64,000 nucleotides of DNA from JACQQW01 sp964520655 (GTDB taxonomy: Bacteria > Omnitrophota > Gorgyraeia > Zapsychrales > Fredricksoniimonadaceae), in contig CAZFNI010000006.1 in NCBI GenBank assembly GCA_964520655.1, forward strand, positions 1-64,000, given 5' to 3'. Positions within the stretch are counted from its first letter, which is position 1. Every line of letters begins with the position of its first letter. The notes under the pieces are model-generated. The model was not told the origin of the DNA, did no database searches, and was given only the letters and a program-made list of their open reading frames with translations. A program made the translations under genes and the position numbers. Of the stretch, positions 26,009 to 32,996 are shown in pieces.

Positions 26009-27501
26009 TGGATAATCCCCGCGCTCACAATTCGGCCTTGGCCTGGCAATGGATCTCTTTTGCGGTGATCGCTTCGCTCGTGTGGCTGGTGTACGCGCCT
26101 TCCTTAATGCATGTGGCCCGCGCCGATCAGATCATGTATTTAGCGGAGGTGGGGCATAAGCATTCCCTCTGGGACCTGACGATCGGCAGTATGGACTTAA
26201 ACCGTCACCGGCTATTTGGTCCGGGCGATGAGATCTTATTCCGTCCTGTTGTCTATGTATTGCTTGGTTTGGAGAAATATTTTTTCGGCAATCAATTCAT
26301 GTTGTGGCAGACGGTGGGCATCGCGCTGCATTTGACTGTACTTTGGCAATTGCTGCGTTTATTGCTTCTCGTTTATACTGGTCTGCCAGCAGTCATGTTC
26401 GCGGCATTGTTCGCCCTGATGTTCGTCAATCTGGAAATGGTGACGTGGCAGCATATCAATGGGTATATGATCTTCGCTGCTGTTTCGCTCTTGGCACTGC
26501 GTAAAGTCTGGGAAGTGTTGAACGGCAAAGAGCCAACGTCGAGAGATAGTTTGGTCATATTCTTGCTGCTGCTGTTGGCTGGTTTGACCCATGAGATGGG
26601 CAATGTGGTGGCGCTGGTATTAGGCACAGTAGTGTTCTTTTATAAGCCGCAGCACAGGTTGTTTTACCGCAGCCTTTTACTTGTTCCGGCGGTTTATCTG
26701 CTGGCAAGTTTACTCAATGCCTGGTCGCATCCATTTACCACAACAATGTATCATCAGCATCAGATCGCACAGATCTTAAGCAATGGCGTCTATGCCCTGG
26801 GGGCGTGGACCTATGTCGGGCTTTTTCCTTTTGATTTTCAGTGGCTGTTCGCTGCGCGTAATATGATCGCCCCGGAAGAAATACATTTGATCAAATGGCC
26901 GCATGTGCAAGATCCTGCGGCGCTATTAGCTATTGCGGCTGTTGTTCTGCTGGTCGTATTTTCCTGCCGCCGCAGATCACCGGGAGGGCATCAGCCCATG
27001 ATCATCACGGCGATCTGCTTTGTTTTATCTGTTATCTTTGCCCTGATCATTGCTGTCGGTCGGGGGAGCCAGTGGCATATCTGGGAGGTGATCCGGATCA
27101 ATACCTACTATATGTATATTTTCTGGCTTTTCATCTGCGTGGGGGTTTTTACGCTGGTGCCCTGGAATAATATAGGCCGTTTAGCAAAGATCGTATTCTG
27201 CACGGTGCTGGCGGGGCTGATCTTGCTCAATGCTCAAAGGCTTTACGCGGTCAATGACAAGCAGGTGCGGGATAATAATGACATCATTGTGCTTGTCAAT
27301 ACATTGGAAATGTTCACAGATAAGCATAAGGGACAGCCGGGTTTTTCATTTTATGTTGATCCGAAATACCCCGGCAATTATGTGTATTCCGAGTTAAGAC
27401 GTTTCGATGACCCTAAGACCCGTCAGTACAATCTTATTGAGGTGCTCTACCCAGAGCATTACACGGACAAAGATCCGCAATACAAGTTCCTGGTAAAGTA
27501 G
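26008..27501 (+). CDS. Polytopic membrane protein, GT-C-like fold (no TPR)
   Basis: 497 residues with ten or more hydrophobic helices and a soluble C-terminal tail of about 70 residues. The segment from ADQIMYLAEV to FRPVVYVLLGLEKYFFG resembles the first luminal loop of GT-C glycosyltransferase-like proteins, as in two other large membrane proteins of this window. I could not identify a specific family, donor or acceptor. It begins in TAATG overlap with smpB. The 3' end overlaps the convergent radical SAM gene by 68 bases. Confidence 0.75.
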   Translation: MDNPRAHNSALAWQWISFAVIASLVWLVYAPSLMHVARADQIMYLAEVGHKHSLWDLTIGSMDLNRHRLFGPGDEILFRPVVYVLLGLEKYFFGNQFMLWQTVGIALHLTVLWQLLRLLLLVYTGLPAVMFAALFALMFVNLEMVTWQHINGYMIFAAVSLLALRKVWEVLNGKEPTSRDSLVIFLLLLLAGLTHEMGNVVALVLGTVVFFYKPQHRLFYRSLLLVPAVYLLASLLNAWSHPFTTTMYHQHQIAQILSNGVYALGAWTYVGLFPFDFQWLFAARNMIAPEEIHLIKWPHVQDPAALLAIAAVVLLVVFSCRRRSPGGHQPMIITAICFVLSVIFALIIAVGRGSQWHIWEVIRINTYYMYIFWLFICVGVFTLVPWNNIGRLAKIVFCTVLAGLILLNAQRLYAVNDKQVRDNNDIIVLVNTLEMFTDKHKGQPGFSFYVDPKYPGNYVYSELRRFDDPKTRQYNLIEVLYPEHYTDKDPQYKFLVK

Positions 27502-28252
27502 AAGGTCTTTTATCGCTGGCCCGTCTGATCGACGCATTCTCCTGCCAGAAGAAATCCACGGTTTTAGAGTGATACATATCGCTGCGCTTAAAGACTTTAA
27601 AGGGCAGGGACATATCCATGACGCCACGACACAAACTGTCGTATTCTTCGTCGGGGATAGCAAGCGTTGCGGCGTTGATAGACCCGCCGCGTCCCTCGGG
27701 GATGAATTTATACAAATGCCACGCATGGATGAACGGCGCGCTGCTGTTAAAGGTCTTGATGAAAGAAGATAAGTTAAGCAGACCATTTTGATTGATCTTA
27801 GTGATGATCGTCGATAGGGTGACGCTTTTGCCGGCCGCGCGCAGGTCTTTTAGCCGTCCGATGATGATCTGGTGATGCGTGTTCTTATAAGAACGCATGG
27901 CATTGTGAGTCTTCGCGTCAGCGGATTCAATGGGCAGGACATAGCGGTCAATGCTTGAGATCGTTGTGTAGCCAGGCGGCATGGCAATGCCGTTGGTGCC
28001 TGCTTGAACGAAGAGTCCGAGTTCTTTGGCTTTTTCTGTTAAGGGTATTAGGCCGTTCGGCCAGGTGAAAGGTTCTCCGCCGCCAAAAACGATATTGGAA
28101 ACCCCTTCTGTTTTTAAGGTTTTCAATAGTTCGACGGCAGCCGCAAAGGACATGACATCAAAATGATCCTCCGTGATGCAAAATGAACAGCTCATGTTGC
28201 ATGCCGGCTGCAAGAATATGACAGCGACCTTAGGCGAAGAGAAGGAAGCCAT
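27434..28252 (-). CDS. Radical SAM protein
   Basis: 272 residues from the ATG at 28252 (a TTG at 28282 would add ten residues inside the upstream gene). Cys18, Cys22 and Cys25 in PACNMSCSFC form the CxxxCxxC motif that holds the 4Fe-4S cluster cleaving S-adenosylmethionine. IVFGGGEPFTWPNGL is the SAM-binding GGE motif and VQAGTNGIAMP follows the usual barrel pattern. The C-terminal CIADLCPCNALG may be a short auxiliary cysteine region. It resembles twitch/SPASM-type or MoaA-like proteins; the substrate is unknown. Confidence 0.85.
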   Translation of the reverse strand: MASFSSPKVAVIFLQPACNMSCSFCITEDHFDVMSFAAAVELLKTLKTEGVSNIVFGGGEPFTWPNGLIPLTEKAKELGLFVQAGTNGIAMPPGYTTISSIDRYVLPIESADAKTHNAMRSYKNTHHQIIIGRLKDLRAAGKSVTLSTIITKINQNGLLNLSSFIKTFNSSAPFIHAWHLYKFIPEGRGGSINAATLAIPDEEYDSLCRGVMDMSLPFKVFKRSDMYHSKTVDFFWQENASIRRASDKRPSTLPGTCIADLCPCNALGRAPQ

Positions 28253-28763
28253 TGGCGATAAAGAAAATTGAGATGGCGCCAATGATAAGCCCCACGATCC
28301 ACATATCCCTGCGTTTTAGCAGCGCTCCCACGGAAGAGAGCATGATGCCGATCTGCGCAAAGACAACCGAGAGCGAGAATTGGCTTCCCCGGCGAACAAC
28401 CAGAGTGTTTTCTTTGTTGGTGTCTTCGGCCTGTTTTTTGATCTGCGCTTTTTCCGTATCGTAGCGGGTGATGTTAGCTGATGCCTCCGCAATGTCTTTG
28501 GTGAAGGCGGCGCGCTGCTCAGGGGAAGTTGAACCTAGGAGCTGTATTTCAAACGATTTTTTCTGCATCTCCATCAGGTTCTGTTTGATGCTTTTCGCCT
28601 GGAAATACGACCATTGGCTGCCTTCCTGGGCGGTCAACAGCTGCGCCTTCGCGATGAAGTAAGCGGAACGGGAAGAGCCGATGGCCGCGACGACGGCCAA
28701 TACGGTGGTTGTGATCGCGATGCCCTGCATCCATTTTTCTTTGATGATCGGTTGGTCGGCCAT
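28230..28763 (-). CDS. DUF4337-family membrane protein
   Basis: 177 residues. One membrane helix near residues 12-30, a long soluble helical region containing the family signature SQWSYFQAKSIKQNL, then two helices near the C-terminus (LSVVFAQIGIMLSSVGALL, IVGLIIGAISIFFIANGFLLF). Function of DUF4337 proteins is unknown. AAGGA lies 6 bases before the ATG, and a TTGCAT-17-TATAAT promoter is upstream. The 3' end overlaps the radical SAM start by 23 bases, so the two are probably one transcript. Confidence 0.82.
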   Translation of the reverse strand: MADQPIIKEKWMQGIAITTTVLAVVAAIGSSRSAYFIAKAQLLTAQEGSQWSYFQAKSIKQNLMEMQKKSFEIQLLGSTSPEQRAAFTKDIAEASANITRYDTEKAQIKKQAEDTNKENTLVVRRGSQFSLSVVFAQIGIMLSSVGALLKRRDMWIVGLIIGAISIFFIANGFLLFA

Positions 28764-28798
28764 AAGAAGTCCTTGTTAATGGGTTATGATGATGCATT

Positions 28799-28827
28799 AT
28801 TATATAGAACCTCGCGGTTAAATGCAA
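28799..28827 (-). promoter_or_regulatory. Promoter of the DUF4337-radical SAM unit
   Basis: Minus strand: TTGCAT (28827-28822), 17-base spacer, TATAAT (28804-28799). The -35 box lies one base from the -35 of the divergent ssrA promoter, so the two promoters are back-to-back. Confidence 0.75.
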
Positions 28828-28828
28828 T

Positions 28829-28857
28829 TTGCTTAAAAACGTATTTTCCTTTATACT
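28829..28857 (+). promoter_or_regulatory. Promoter of ssrA
   Basis: TTGCTT (28829-28834), 17-base spacer, TATACT (28852-28857). Expected start near 28864, about 28 bases before the mature tmRNA 5' end, leaving a leader for RNase P to remove. Confidence 0.7.
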
Positions 28858-28892
28858 TTAACCCGTCAGCTCAGTATTGTTCTTTTCTATAT

Positions 28893-29300
28893 GGGGGTGA
28901 TTGGTCTCGACTTGTTTAGCTCGAGGTTAGATGGCATGCCGGGGAAGCTTGGTCGGCCCCGATACCAATCCAAGCACAAATTACACGCTAACAACACGTT
29001 AACGTTCGACGGTGTTATGGCGGAATTCGCGAAAAGCGAAGCTCCGGCAGAAGCCGTTGCTGTCTAAGCTCAAGTAGCTTAGCCTGTTTACCTAGAACGC
29101 CTGCTACTGGGATAAACAGCCGAAAGCAGGCTGCTCCAAATGGATGCTCTTAACGTTTGGCTAAGACTTCATAGGGCTGGCTTTATGTTGCTCCTGTCTG
29201 CTGGAAGACATAAAGCGATGATCATGTAAACAGACTACGCATGTAGATGTCTCTCCTTAGAAACTCAAGGACCCGGGTTCGATCCCCGGCACCTCCACCA
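28893..29300 (+). ncRNA. ssrA: Transfer-messenger RNA (tmRNA)
   Basis: 408 bases, one-piece tmRNA. The tRNA-like domain has 5' GGGGGTG pairing with CACCTCC before an encoded ACCA, including the G3-U70 pair that marks alanine identity, and the T-arm GGGTTCGATCCCC. The tag frame begins GCT AAC AAC ACG (28987) and stops at TAA 29065-29067. It has 26 codons, starts Ala-Asn-Asn, and ends Glu-Ala-Val-Ala-Val instead of the usual Leu-Ala-Ala. SmpB is encoded 2.9 kb upstream. The last 22 bases are repeated at 32997-33018. Confidence 0.97.
29279..29300 (+). other. Candidate attachment site, left copy (ssrA 3' end)
   Basis: The 22 bases ending with the ssrA CCA recur at 32997-33018 with one mismatch (C to T at the twelfth base). 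The 3' end of ssrA is a classic target of tyrosine recombinases, and the insert keeps the tmRNA intact. Confidence 0.75.
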
Positions 29301-29319
29301 GCCTACGCTGTCAGAATTA

Positions 29320-29430
29320 AAATAGCGGAGGCTGTCCGCCGAAGCTCCAAAGGAGCGAAGGCGGACACAGCTACGGCTGGCTACGCCAGTCCGCCGGAGC
29401 TTGCTGCAATCAAGCGTAGGAGGACTAATC
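29320..29430. repeat. GC-rich hairpin repeat preceding the GIY-YIG gene
   Basis: Two hairpins in a row: GTCCGCC (29334-29340)/GGCGGAC (29360-29366) with inner GCTCC/GGAGC, then CTGGC (29377-29381)/GCCAG (29385-29389). AGTCCGCC and GGAGC recur after them, so the unit is partly duplicated. Similar GC-rich motifs sit near GIY-YIG genes in other candidate-phylum genomes; this is recollection and has not been checked. Confidence 0.55.
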
Positions 29431-29444
29431 TTACCCAAAATCTT

Positions 29445-29684
29445 ATGCACTACGTCTACCGCCTACAATCCATTGAACACCCCGAGCAGAAATATACCGG
29501 TTTCACATCTGACATCACCAAGCGCCTTGAATATCACAACAATGGTCAATCATCCCACACGTCAAAATATAAGCCCTGGAAATTGATAAATTATTTTGCT
29601 TTTGACGATCAACAGAAGGCAATGGCTTTCGAAATGTATCTCAAGTCCGGTTCAGGAAGAGCATTTACGCAGAAACATTTTTAA
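29445..29684 (+). CDS. GIY-YIG-domain endonuclease-like protein
   Basis: 79 residues, a single small GIY-YIG domain of the UvrC/YhbQ type. The GIY and YIG motifs read YVY (residues 3-5) and YTG (17-19); TSDITKRLEYHNNG has the catalytic-type Arg and the HN motif, AFEMYLKSGSGRAF contains the conserved Glu. The longer in-frame reading back through the end of ssrA is not credible. Small proteins of this type are often present in several copies per genome and may act as mobile or repair nucleases. An AGGAGG run lies about 20 bases upstream, further than ideal. Confidence 0.85.
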   Translation: MHYVYRLQSIEHPEQKYTGFTSDITKRLEYHNNGQSSHTSKYKPWKLINYFAFDDQQKAMAFEMYLKSGSGRAFTQKHF

Positions 29685-29811
29685 AATACAGAGATTGTTT
29701 CAGATCCTTCCCAAAAGGCAGGTTGTAATAATGATAGTTTTTGTAGCACTAAAGACAGTTGATGAAGAGTGTAGTGTGCTACATTGAGCAGAGGGCAGAG
29801 GTTTCTTAATA

Positions 29812-29842
29812 AATAAAATAGGGCGCTGTCCCCTATTTTATT
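29812..29842. repeat. Perfect hairpin with GGGCGCTGTCCC centre
   Basis: AATAAAATAGGG (29812-29823) and CCCTATTTTATT (29831-29842) are perfect inverted repeats around a 7-base loop. The 210 bases between the GIY-YIG gene and the next gene hold nothing else I recognise. It could be a bidirectional terminator or a REP-like palindrome. Confidence 0.7.
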
Positions 29843-29894
29843 CATATTTTGTTTTCAAATCGTGAGTATTAAATCATAAATAGAGGCATAGAAT

Positions 29895-30179
29895 ATGAAT
29901 GAGAATTATGATCGGCATGATTTTTTAAGGATTGCTATACCGGGGTACATTTTTCTTCTGGTTTTATGGACGTATTGGGTAATTCTAAATAATAATATTA
30001 AATTTGATGATCCTAAGTCACTTATTGGGGTATTGGCAGCCGGATTTCCTATTGGATTTATTATTCAAGGCATATATCAAGCTTGGCACATTAAATTAGG
30101 AGACTTAGATTCACTAGATGGTTGGGAAGGGGAATGTTTAGTAAAGGCGTTAAAGGCAAAAATGAGGAAGGGCTTTTAA
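29895..30179 (+). CDS. Membrane protein of unknown function, N-terminal part (frame 1 of a possible frameshifted gene)
   Basis: 94 residues with two hydrophobic helices (residues 14-32 and 44-62), beginning MNENYDRHDFLRIAIPGYIF. The reading stops at TAA 30177, but the overlapping frame continues for another 140 residues with the same AT-rich codon use. At GCAAAAATGAGG (about 30155-30167) a one-base backward slip on the A-run would join the two frames. No family recognised. It is the first gene of the AT-rich island portion. Confidence 0.55.
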   Translation: MNENYDRHDFLRIAIPGYIFLLVLWTYWVILNNNIKFDDPKSLIGVLAAGFPIGFIIQGIYQAWHIKLGDLDSLDGWEGECLVKALKAKMRKGF

Positions 30180-30592
30180 AAAAAATTTGTGCTCCTAAAT
30201 TTGGTATTCCTGAGTTTAGAAAGATTTCGTGGAGCCTAGAGACATTTTTATTCTTGAAAGAAGAAGAAGAGTATCGAAAGCGGAGTCATGAATTAGTTTC
30301 TAGAATCCATTCCTTCGGAGCAGCGTGCTGTGCTGTTTTAATTGCGGTTTTGATTAGTCTTTTCGTGGTCTCGAGTTGCTACGATCACTGTCTTTGTTGT
30401 CTGGTTAGCTGCACTGTTGGGCTTAATATATTAGTAGATACTTTTTTCTGGGGGGTAGTTGTGTGGTGTTTTATAATAGGAAGGAATCATACAAAAGAAG
30501 TTTTTCGTTTAATGTTCTGGAATTTTATTCAAATAAAATCAGATAAATTTATTAAATATATTAAGAAAGATGAAAACAATAGTTGCGCCTAA
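30122..30592 (+). CDS. Membrane protein of unknown function, C-terminal part (frame 2)
   Basis: 156 residues as an independent reading; the part that looks real begins near the A-run at 30160, reading NEEGLLKKICAPKFGI. Two hydrophobic helices (about residues 70-90 and 100-122), with several cysteines in the loop between them, precede a basic tail. Its own start lacks a ribosome-binding site, so it is probably translated by frameshift from the upstream reading or is the broken half of one gene. The stop codon lies inside a repeated spacer sequence (30581-30625). Confidence 0.5.
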   Translation: MGRGMFSKGVKGKNEEGLLKKICAPKFGIPEFRKISWSLETFLFLKEEEEYRKRSHELVSRIHSFGAACCAVLIAVLISLFVVSSCYDHCLCCLVSCTVGLNILVDTFFWGVVVWCFIIGRNHTKEVFRLMFWNFIQIKSDKFIKYIKKDENNSCA

Positions 30593-30625
30593 ACGGTGCC
30601 CATCTAAAGTGAAAAATTATAATTT
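30581..30625. repeat. Island spacer repeat, copy R1
   Basis: Contains CCTAAACGGTGCCCATC then TAAAGTGAAAAA. Related copies are at 31365-31410 and 32851-32895, with weaker ones at 31011-31031 and 32268-32300. The upstream gene stops inside the repeat (its final TAA lies within CCTAAACGG). Confidence 0.7.
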
Positions 30626-30628
30626 CAT

Positions 30629-30982
30629 ATGATTAATGGGATTGGCAAGAAACATTTTGGTGAGAGTAATTATATTCTTGATGAACGCTCTAATGATGAA
30701 GAGTTTGACACGACTCAATGGTTCGTATTCTTATGGCTGCCTATATTTCCTTTAAAATCTTATAGAATCAGGCAAAAGTATTGGTCTATTCGTCGTCAAT
30801 CTGATGCTTGTATTTCTATGCATAATGGTGGTTTAGAATTAAGGTATGACAATACTTTTATTATTATTAAAGAATATAAATTGAATTGGAAGCGGGCAAT
30901 AAAAACTTATTTCTTTGTACATGGAACAATCTTATTGCTTTTTGTTGTTTTTGGTTATGTCATGCCGAATTTTGTTAAATAG
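30629..30982 (+). CDS. Small membrane protein with LPIFPLKSYRI motif
   Basis: 117 residues. DTTQWFVFLWLPIFPLKSYRIRQKYWSI in the first half resembles a widespread family of small bacterial proteins with a W-x-LPxxPL-SYR motif, function unknown to me. One strong membrane helix near the C-terminus (FVHGTILLLFVVFGYVM) anchors it. Start at 30629 has no clear ribosome-binding site. It lies between spacer copies R1 and R2 in the AT-rich island. Confidence 0.65.
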   Translation: MINGIGKKHFGESNYILDERSNDEEFDTTQWFVFLWLPIFPLKSYRIRQKYWSIRRQSDACISMHNGGLELRYDNTFIIIKEYKLNWKRAIKTYFFVHGTILLLFVVFGYVMPNFVK

Positions 30983-31010
30983 ATTGAATATTCTTTTATT
31001 ATTTAATGCT

Positions 31011-31031
31011 AGTGCCTTAAAGTAATAGATT
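31011..31031. repeat. Truncated island spacer repeat, copy R2
   Basis: AGTGCC followed directly by TTAAAGTAATAG: it matches the ends of the other copies but lacks the central 14 bases. Confidence 0.35.
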
Positions 31032-31040
31032 AATCTATTA
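31023..31040. repeat. 18-bp perfect palindrome
   Basis: TAATAGATTAATCTATTA lies 10 bases before the next ATG (31051). It could be an operator or a chance product of high AT content. Confidence 0.6.
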
Positions 31041-31050
31041 TTAGACTATT

Positions 31051-31362
31051 ATGATTAAACTAAGTAGCAGAACTTTAAAATTAATTAAAATTTTTTACGA
31101 ATTTGAAGAAGAACAAGAAGAAGTAATTTCAGTATTAGAAAATCAATGTGCTGATAATCTGCCATTTTGTGAGAATGGAACTCCATTATCGATGGAAAGA
31201 ATCAGATTTTCAGTATTAAGGCTTGATAAAGAACATGGGGAATTTAATCAATGGGTAAAATTGGCTAATATAGATTGGCGGGATTTATTTATTGCTGCTG
31301 GATTTGGTGATACAGATGCGCACTTAGATTGGGCCAACAAGTTAATAGAACAAAGAACTTGA
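31051..31362 (+). CDS. Small soluble acidic protein, unknown function
   Basis: 103 residues, acidic, no signal or membrane segment. Helical N-terminal half with EFEEEQEEVISVLEN, then RIRFSVLRLDKEHGEFNQWVKLANIDWRDLFIAAGF and a Trp/Asp-rich C-terminus. I recall similar sequences as orphan proteins in accessory regions but cannot name a family. The size and the island setting would fit an immunity-type protein, which is speculation. An 18-bp palindrome precedes it, and spacer copy R3 begins 3 bases after its stop. Confidence 0.65.
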   Translation: MIKLSSRTLKLIKIFYEFEEEQEEVISVLENQCADNLPFCENGTPLSMERIRFSVLRLDKEHGEFNQWVKLANIDWRDLFIAAGFGDTDAHLDWANKLIEQRT

Positions 31363-31364
31363 TT

Positions 31365-31450
31365 AGTTCCTAAAAGGCGCCCATTTAAAGCAAAGAATTT
31401 TTATAATGTTGTAAGAGTAAAGGTCTACTAAAGTGTTTATCGATAGGAAA
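31365..31450. repeat. Island spacer repeat, copy R3 (extended)
   Basis: CCTAAAAGGCGCCCATTTAA then AGCAAAGAATTTTTATAA matches R1 and R7. The similarity with R7 extends further right to AAAGTGTTTATCGAT (31430-31444), giving about 85 bases in total. Confidence 0.65.
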
Positions 31451-31461
31451 CAGGCTCGTAC

Positions 31462-31857
31462 ATGAGAAAATTAACTTGCTATGTTCTAACCTTGACGCTT
31501 TGTATAGTTTTTAATAGTTGTTCAACAATGGAGAGTATAAAAAAGAATTACCAATCAGTTAATTACTCGGACGGCATAGATGTGAGTGAAGCAAAATTCA
31601 TTGCTCAGAGTTTTGCAATTAAACAAGATTGGAAGCAATGCTACAATATTAGTCATCCAACGGCTCAAACAATGAATACAGTACGCTCAAACGGCCATAA
31701 AATATGGCAAGTAACTTTTTCTGCAACATATTCTGAGAATATAAAACAAGCGAGTCTTTTCGGATTATTAGGTTTATATAGGGGCGGTGCCAATGTAGGC
31801 ATTGATAAGCAAACTGGCAAAGTGGTAGAGGTATTCTTAACAACTTTCGATTTATAA
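31462..31857 (+). CDS. Probable lipoprotein, unknown function
   Basis: 131 residues. The N-terminus MRKLTCYVLTLTLCIVFNSCS is a signal peptide with a lipobox-like FNSC cleavage site. The mature part includes IWQVTFSATYSENIKQ and a Gly-rich GLLGLYRGGANVGIDKQTGKVVEVF, which looks like paired beta strands. No family recognised. It sits alone between spacer repeats in the AT-rich island, with similar codon use to its neighbours. Confidence 0.65.
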   Translation: MRKLTCYVLTLTLCIVFNSCSTMESIKKNYQSVNYSDGIDVSEAKFIAQSFAIKQDWKQCYNISHPTAQTMNTVRSNGHKIWQVTFSATYSENIKQASLFGLLGLYRGGANVGIDKQTGKVVEVFLTTFDL

Positions 31858-31907
31858 TAGTTTATTGGTGTACAAATGTTTTATATCCAAGGTAAAAAAT
31901 TGTAATT

Positions 31908-32258
31908 ATGGTTATATTAAAGAAATTAGCTAAGGTCTTTCTCTATTTTTTTATAATATTTGTTTCTATTTGTAAACTTTTCGAATCAGGTTTGATTGAT
32001 TTTTCATATAAGGATGGACTTGAGGAGTATAAAAAGGGCTCATACAAAAGAACAATAGATTTCTGTGATAAATCTCTTCGTTTTATGCCTCGAAATCCGA
32101 AAGTATATTATCTTAAGGCGTTGGCATATTATCAAATGAATGATTTTGATGGCGCATTAGGGACATTAGATAGGTTGTTTATTTATGATCCTACTAGCAA
32201 ACAAGCGATAGAATTACGGGATGATATATATCGATTGAAAGGAATCAAAATCAAATAA
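31908..32258 (+). CDS. Membrane-anchored TPR protein
   Basis: 116 residues. One N-terminal membrane helix (residues 8-27) is followed by two tetratricopeptide-like repeats: YKDGLEEYKKGSYKRTIDFCDKSLRFMPRNP and VYYLKALAYYQMNDFDGALGTLDRLFIYDPTS. TPRs mediate protein-protein contacts, probably on the periplasmic side here. No partner can be named from context. It follows the lipoprotein gene by 50 bases; GTAAAAAATTGTAAT just before the ATG resembles part of the island spacer. Confidence 0.68.
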   Translation: MVILKKLAKVFLYFFIIFVSICKLFESGLIDFSYKDGLEEYKKGSYKRTIDFCDKSLRFMPRNPKVYYLKALAYYQMNDFDGALGTLDRLFIYDPTSKQAIELRDDIYRLKGIKIK

Positions 32259-32267
32259 AGTTTTTAT

Positions 32268-32300
32268 GTCTAAAAATGGCGCCAAAAAGGAGGTTAAAGT
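32268..32300. repeat. Divergent island spacer repeat, copy R5
   Basis: GTCTAAAAATGGCGCC followed by AGGAGGTTAAAG partly matches the CCTAAAAGGCGCC and TTTAAAG blocks of R3. Similarity is weaker than between R1, R3 and R7. Confidence 0.35.
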
Positions 32301-32334
32301 TTTCAGCAACGCAACCATATAAAGCCCCCAAAAT

Positions 32335-32874
32335 ATGTCCGAGCAAAAGCCAAAAATTCATAAATTTATTCAATTTTTATTATTATTTCTTATTCCCAAT
32401 GTTCAAACTTTTGGTTTAAAGATTATTATTGTTATTGGTGTAGGATTAGCGCACGCAATTAATGTTAATAACGGTGTGTTAATTGGCGTATTGATAATGT
32501 TGTCGGCAGCAACGTTGTCTTTTGTTTTTGGTATTTTGTTGTATGGCTTGATCGATTTACCAATATTGTTAACTGCAATTGTTTATTGTTTTGTTCTTCA
32601 TTTACCTATGCTCTATGCTTCAATTTTGAGTAAAAATTTTAATTTTTTGCTGATATTGGCACAAATAGCCACTTTGCTCATAAGTATAATGTTAGTCCGT
32701 TTTGGTATTTTATATGCTCAAAAAGTAAGATCAAAAGAACCGGATGGTGGAGAATTAAAATTGGTGATTCCAGAAGCAGTAGTAATAACAGGATTGATTC
32801 TATTTTGGTTTTTAATTCTGATTATATTTAAGTTATTGGAAATGGTTTTTAGTGCCCAAACGGTGCCCATTTAA
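32335..32874 (+). CDS. Polytopic membrane protein, unknown function
   Basis: 179 residues with five likely membrane helices and short loops; a small polar stretch (RSKEPDGGELKL) separates the last helix. No motif recognised. The final codons (Ser-Ala-Gln-Thr-Val-Pro-Ile-stop) are encoded by spacer repeat R7, so the repeat replaces or extends the original C-terminus. Start at 32335 lacks a good ribosome-binding site. It is the last gene of the ssrA island. Confidence 0.62.
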   Translation: MSEQKPKIHKFIQFLLLFLIPNVQTFGLKIIIVIGVGLAHAINVNNGVLIGVLIMLSAATLSFVFGILLYGLIDLPILLTAIVYCFVLHLPMLYASILSKNFNFLLILAQIATLLISIMLVRFGILYAQKVRSKEPDGGELKLVIPEAVVITGLILFWFLILIIFKLLEMVFSAQTVPI

Positions 32875-32955
32875 AGTGAAAAAGTTGTAAAATCTTGTAT
32901 AAGGTTGTATAGCATGTGGAAAGTGGCTAGAGGGTATTTATCGACGCTGTTTGTT
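32851..32955. repeat. Island spacer repeat, copy R7 (extended)
   Basis: AGTGCCCAAACGGTGCCCAT then TTAAAGTGAAAAAGTTGTAA, the copy closest to R1. Extended similarity to R3 ends at GTATTTATCGACG (32934-32946). It overlaps the end of the membrane-protein gene. The rest of the 224-base gap to the next gene holds the right attachment-site copy and a promoter. Confidence 0.68.
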
Positions 32956-32996
32956 GTAACCTGTTGCAAATAATTAATATTTGTCGACGGAATCGA

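Noticed and set aside
29247..29444. Upstream extension of the GIY-YIG protein by 66 residues
   Set aside because: The extension would run through the 3' end of ssrA and the hairpin repeat, with no protein-like sequence or ribosome-binding site.
30581..32955. Integron attC sites between island genes
   Set aside because: GCCTAAAC and GCCCAAAC resemble one half-site but no GTTRRRY partner with the needed imperfect hairpin was found, and no integron integrase is present.
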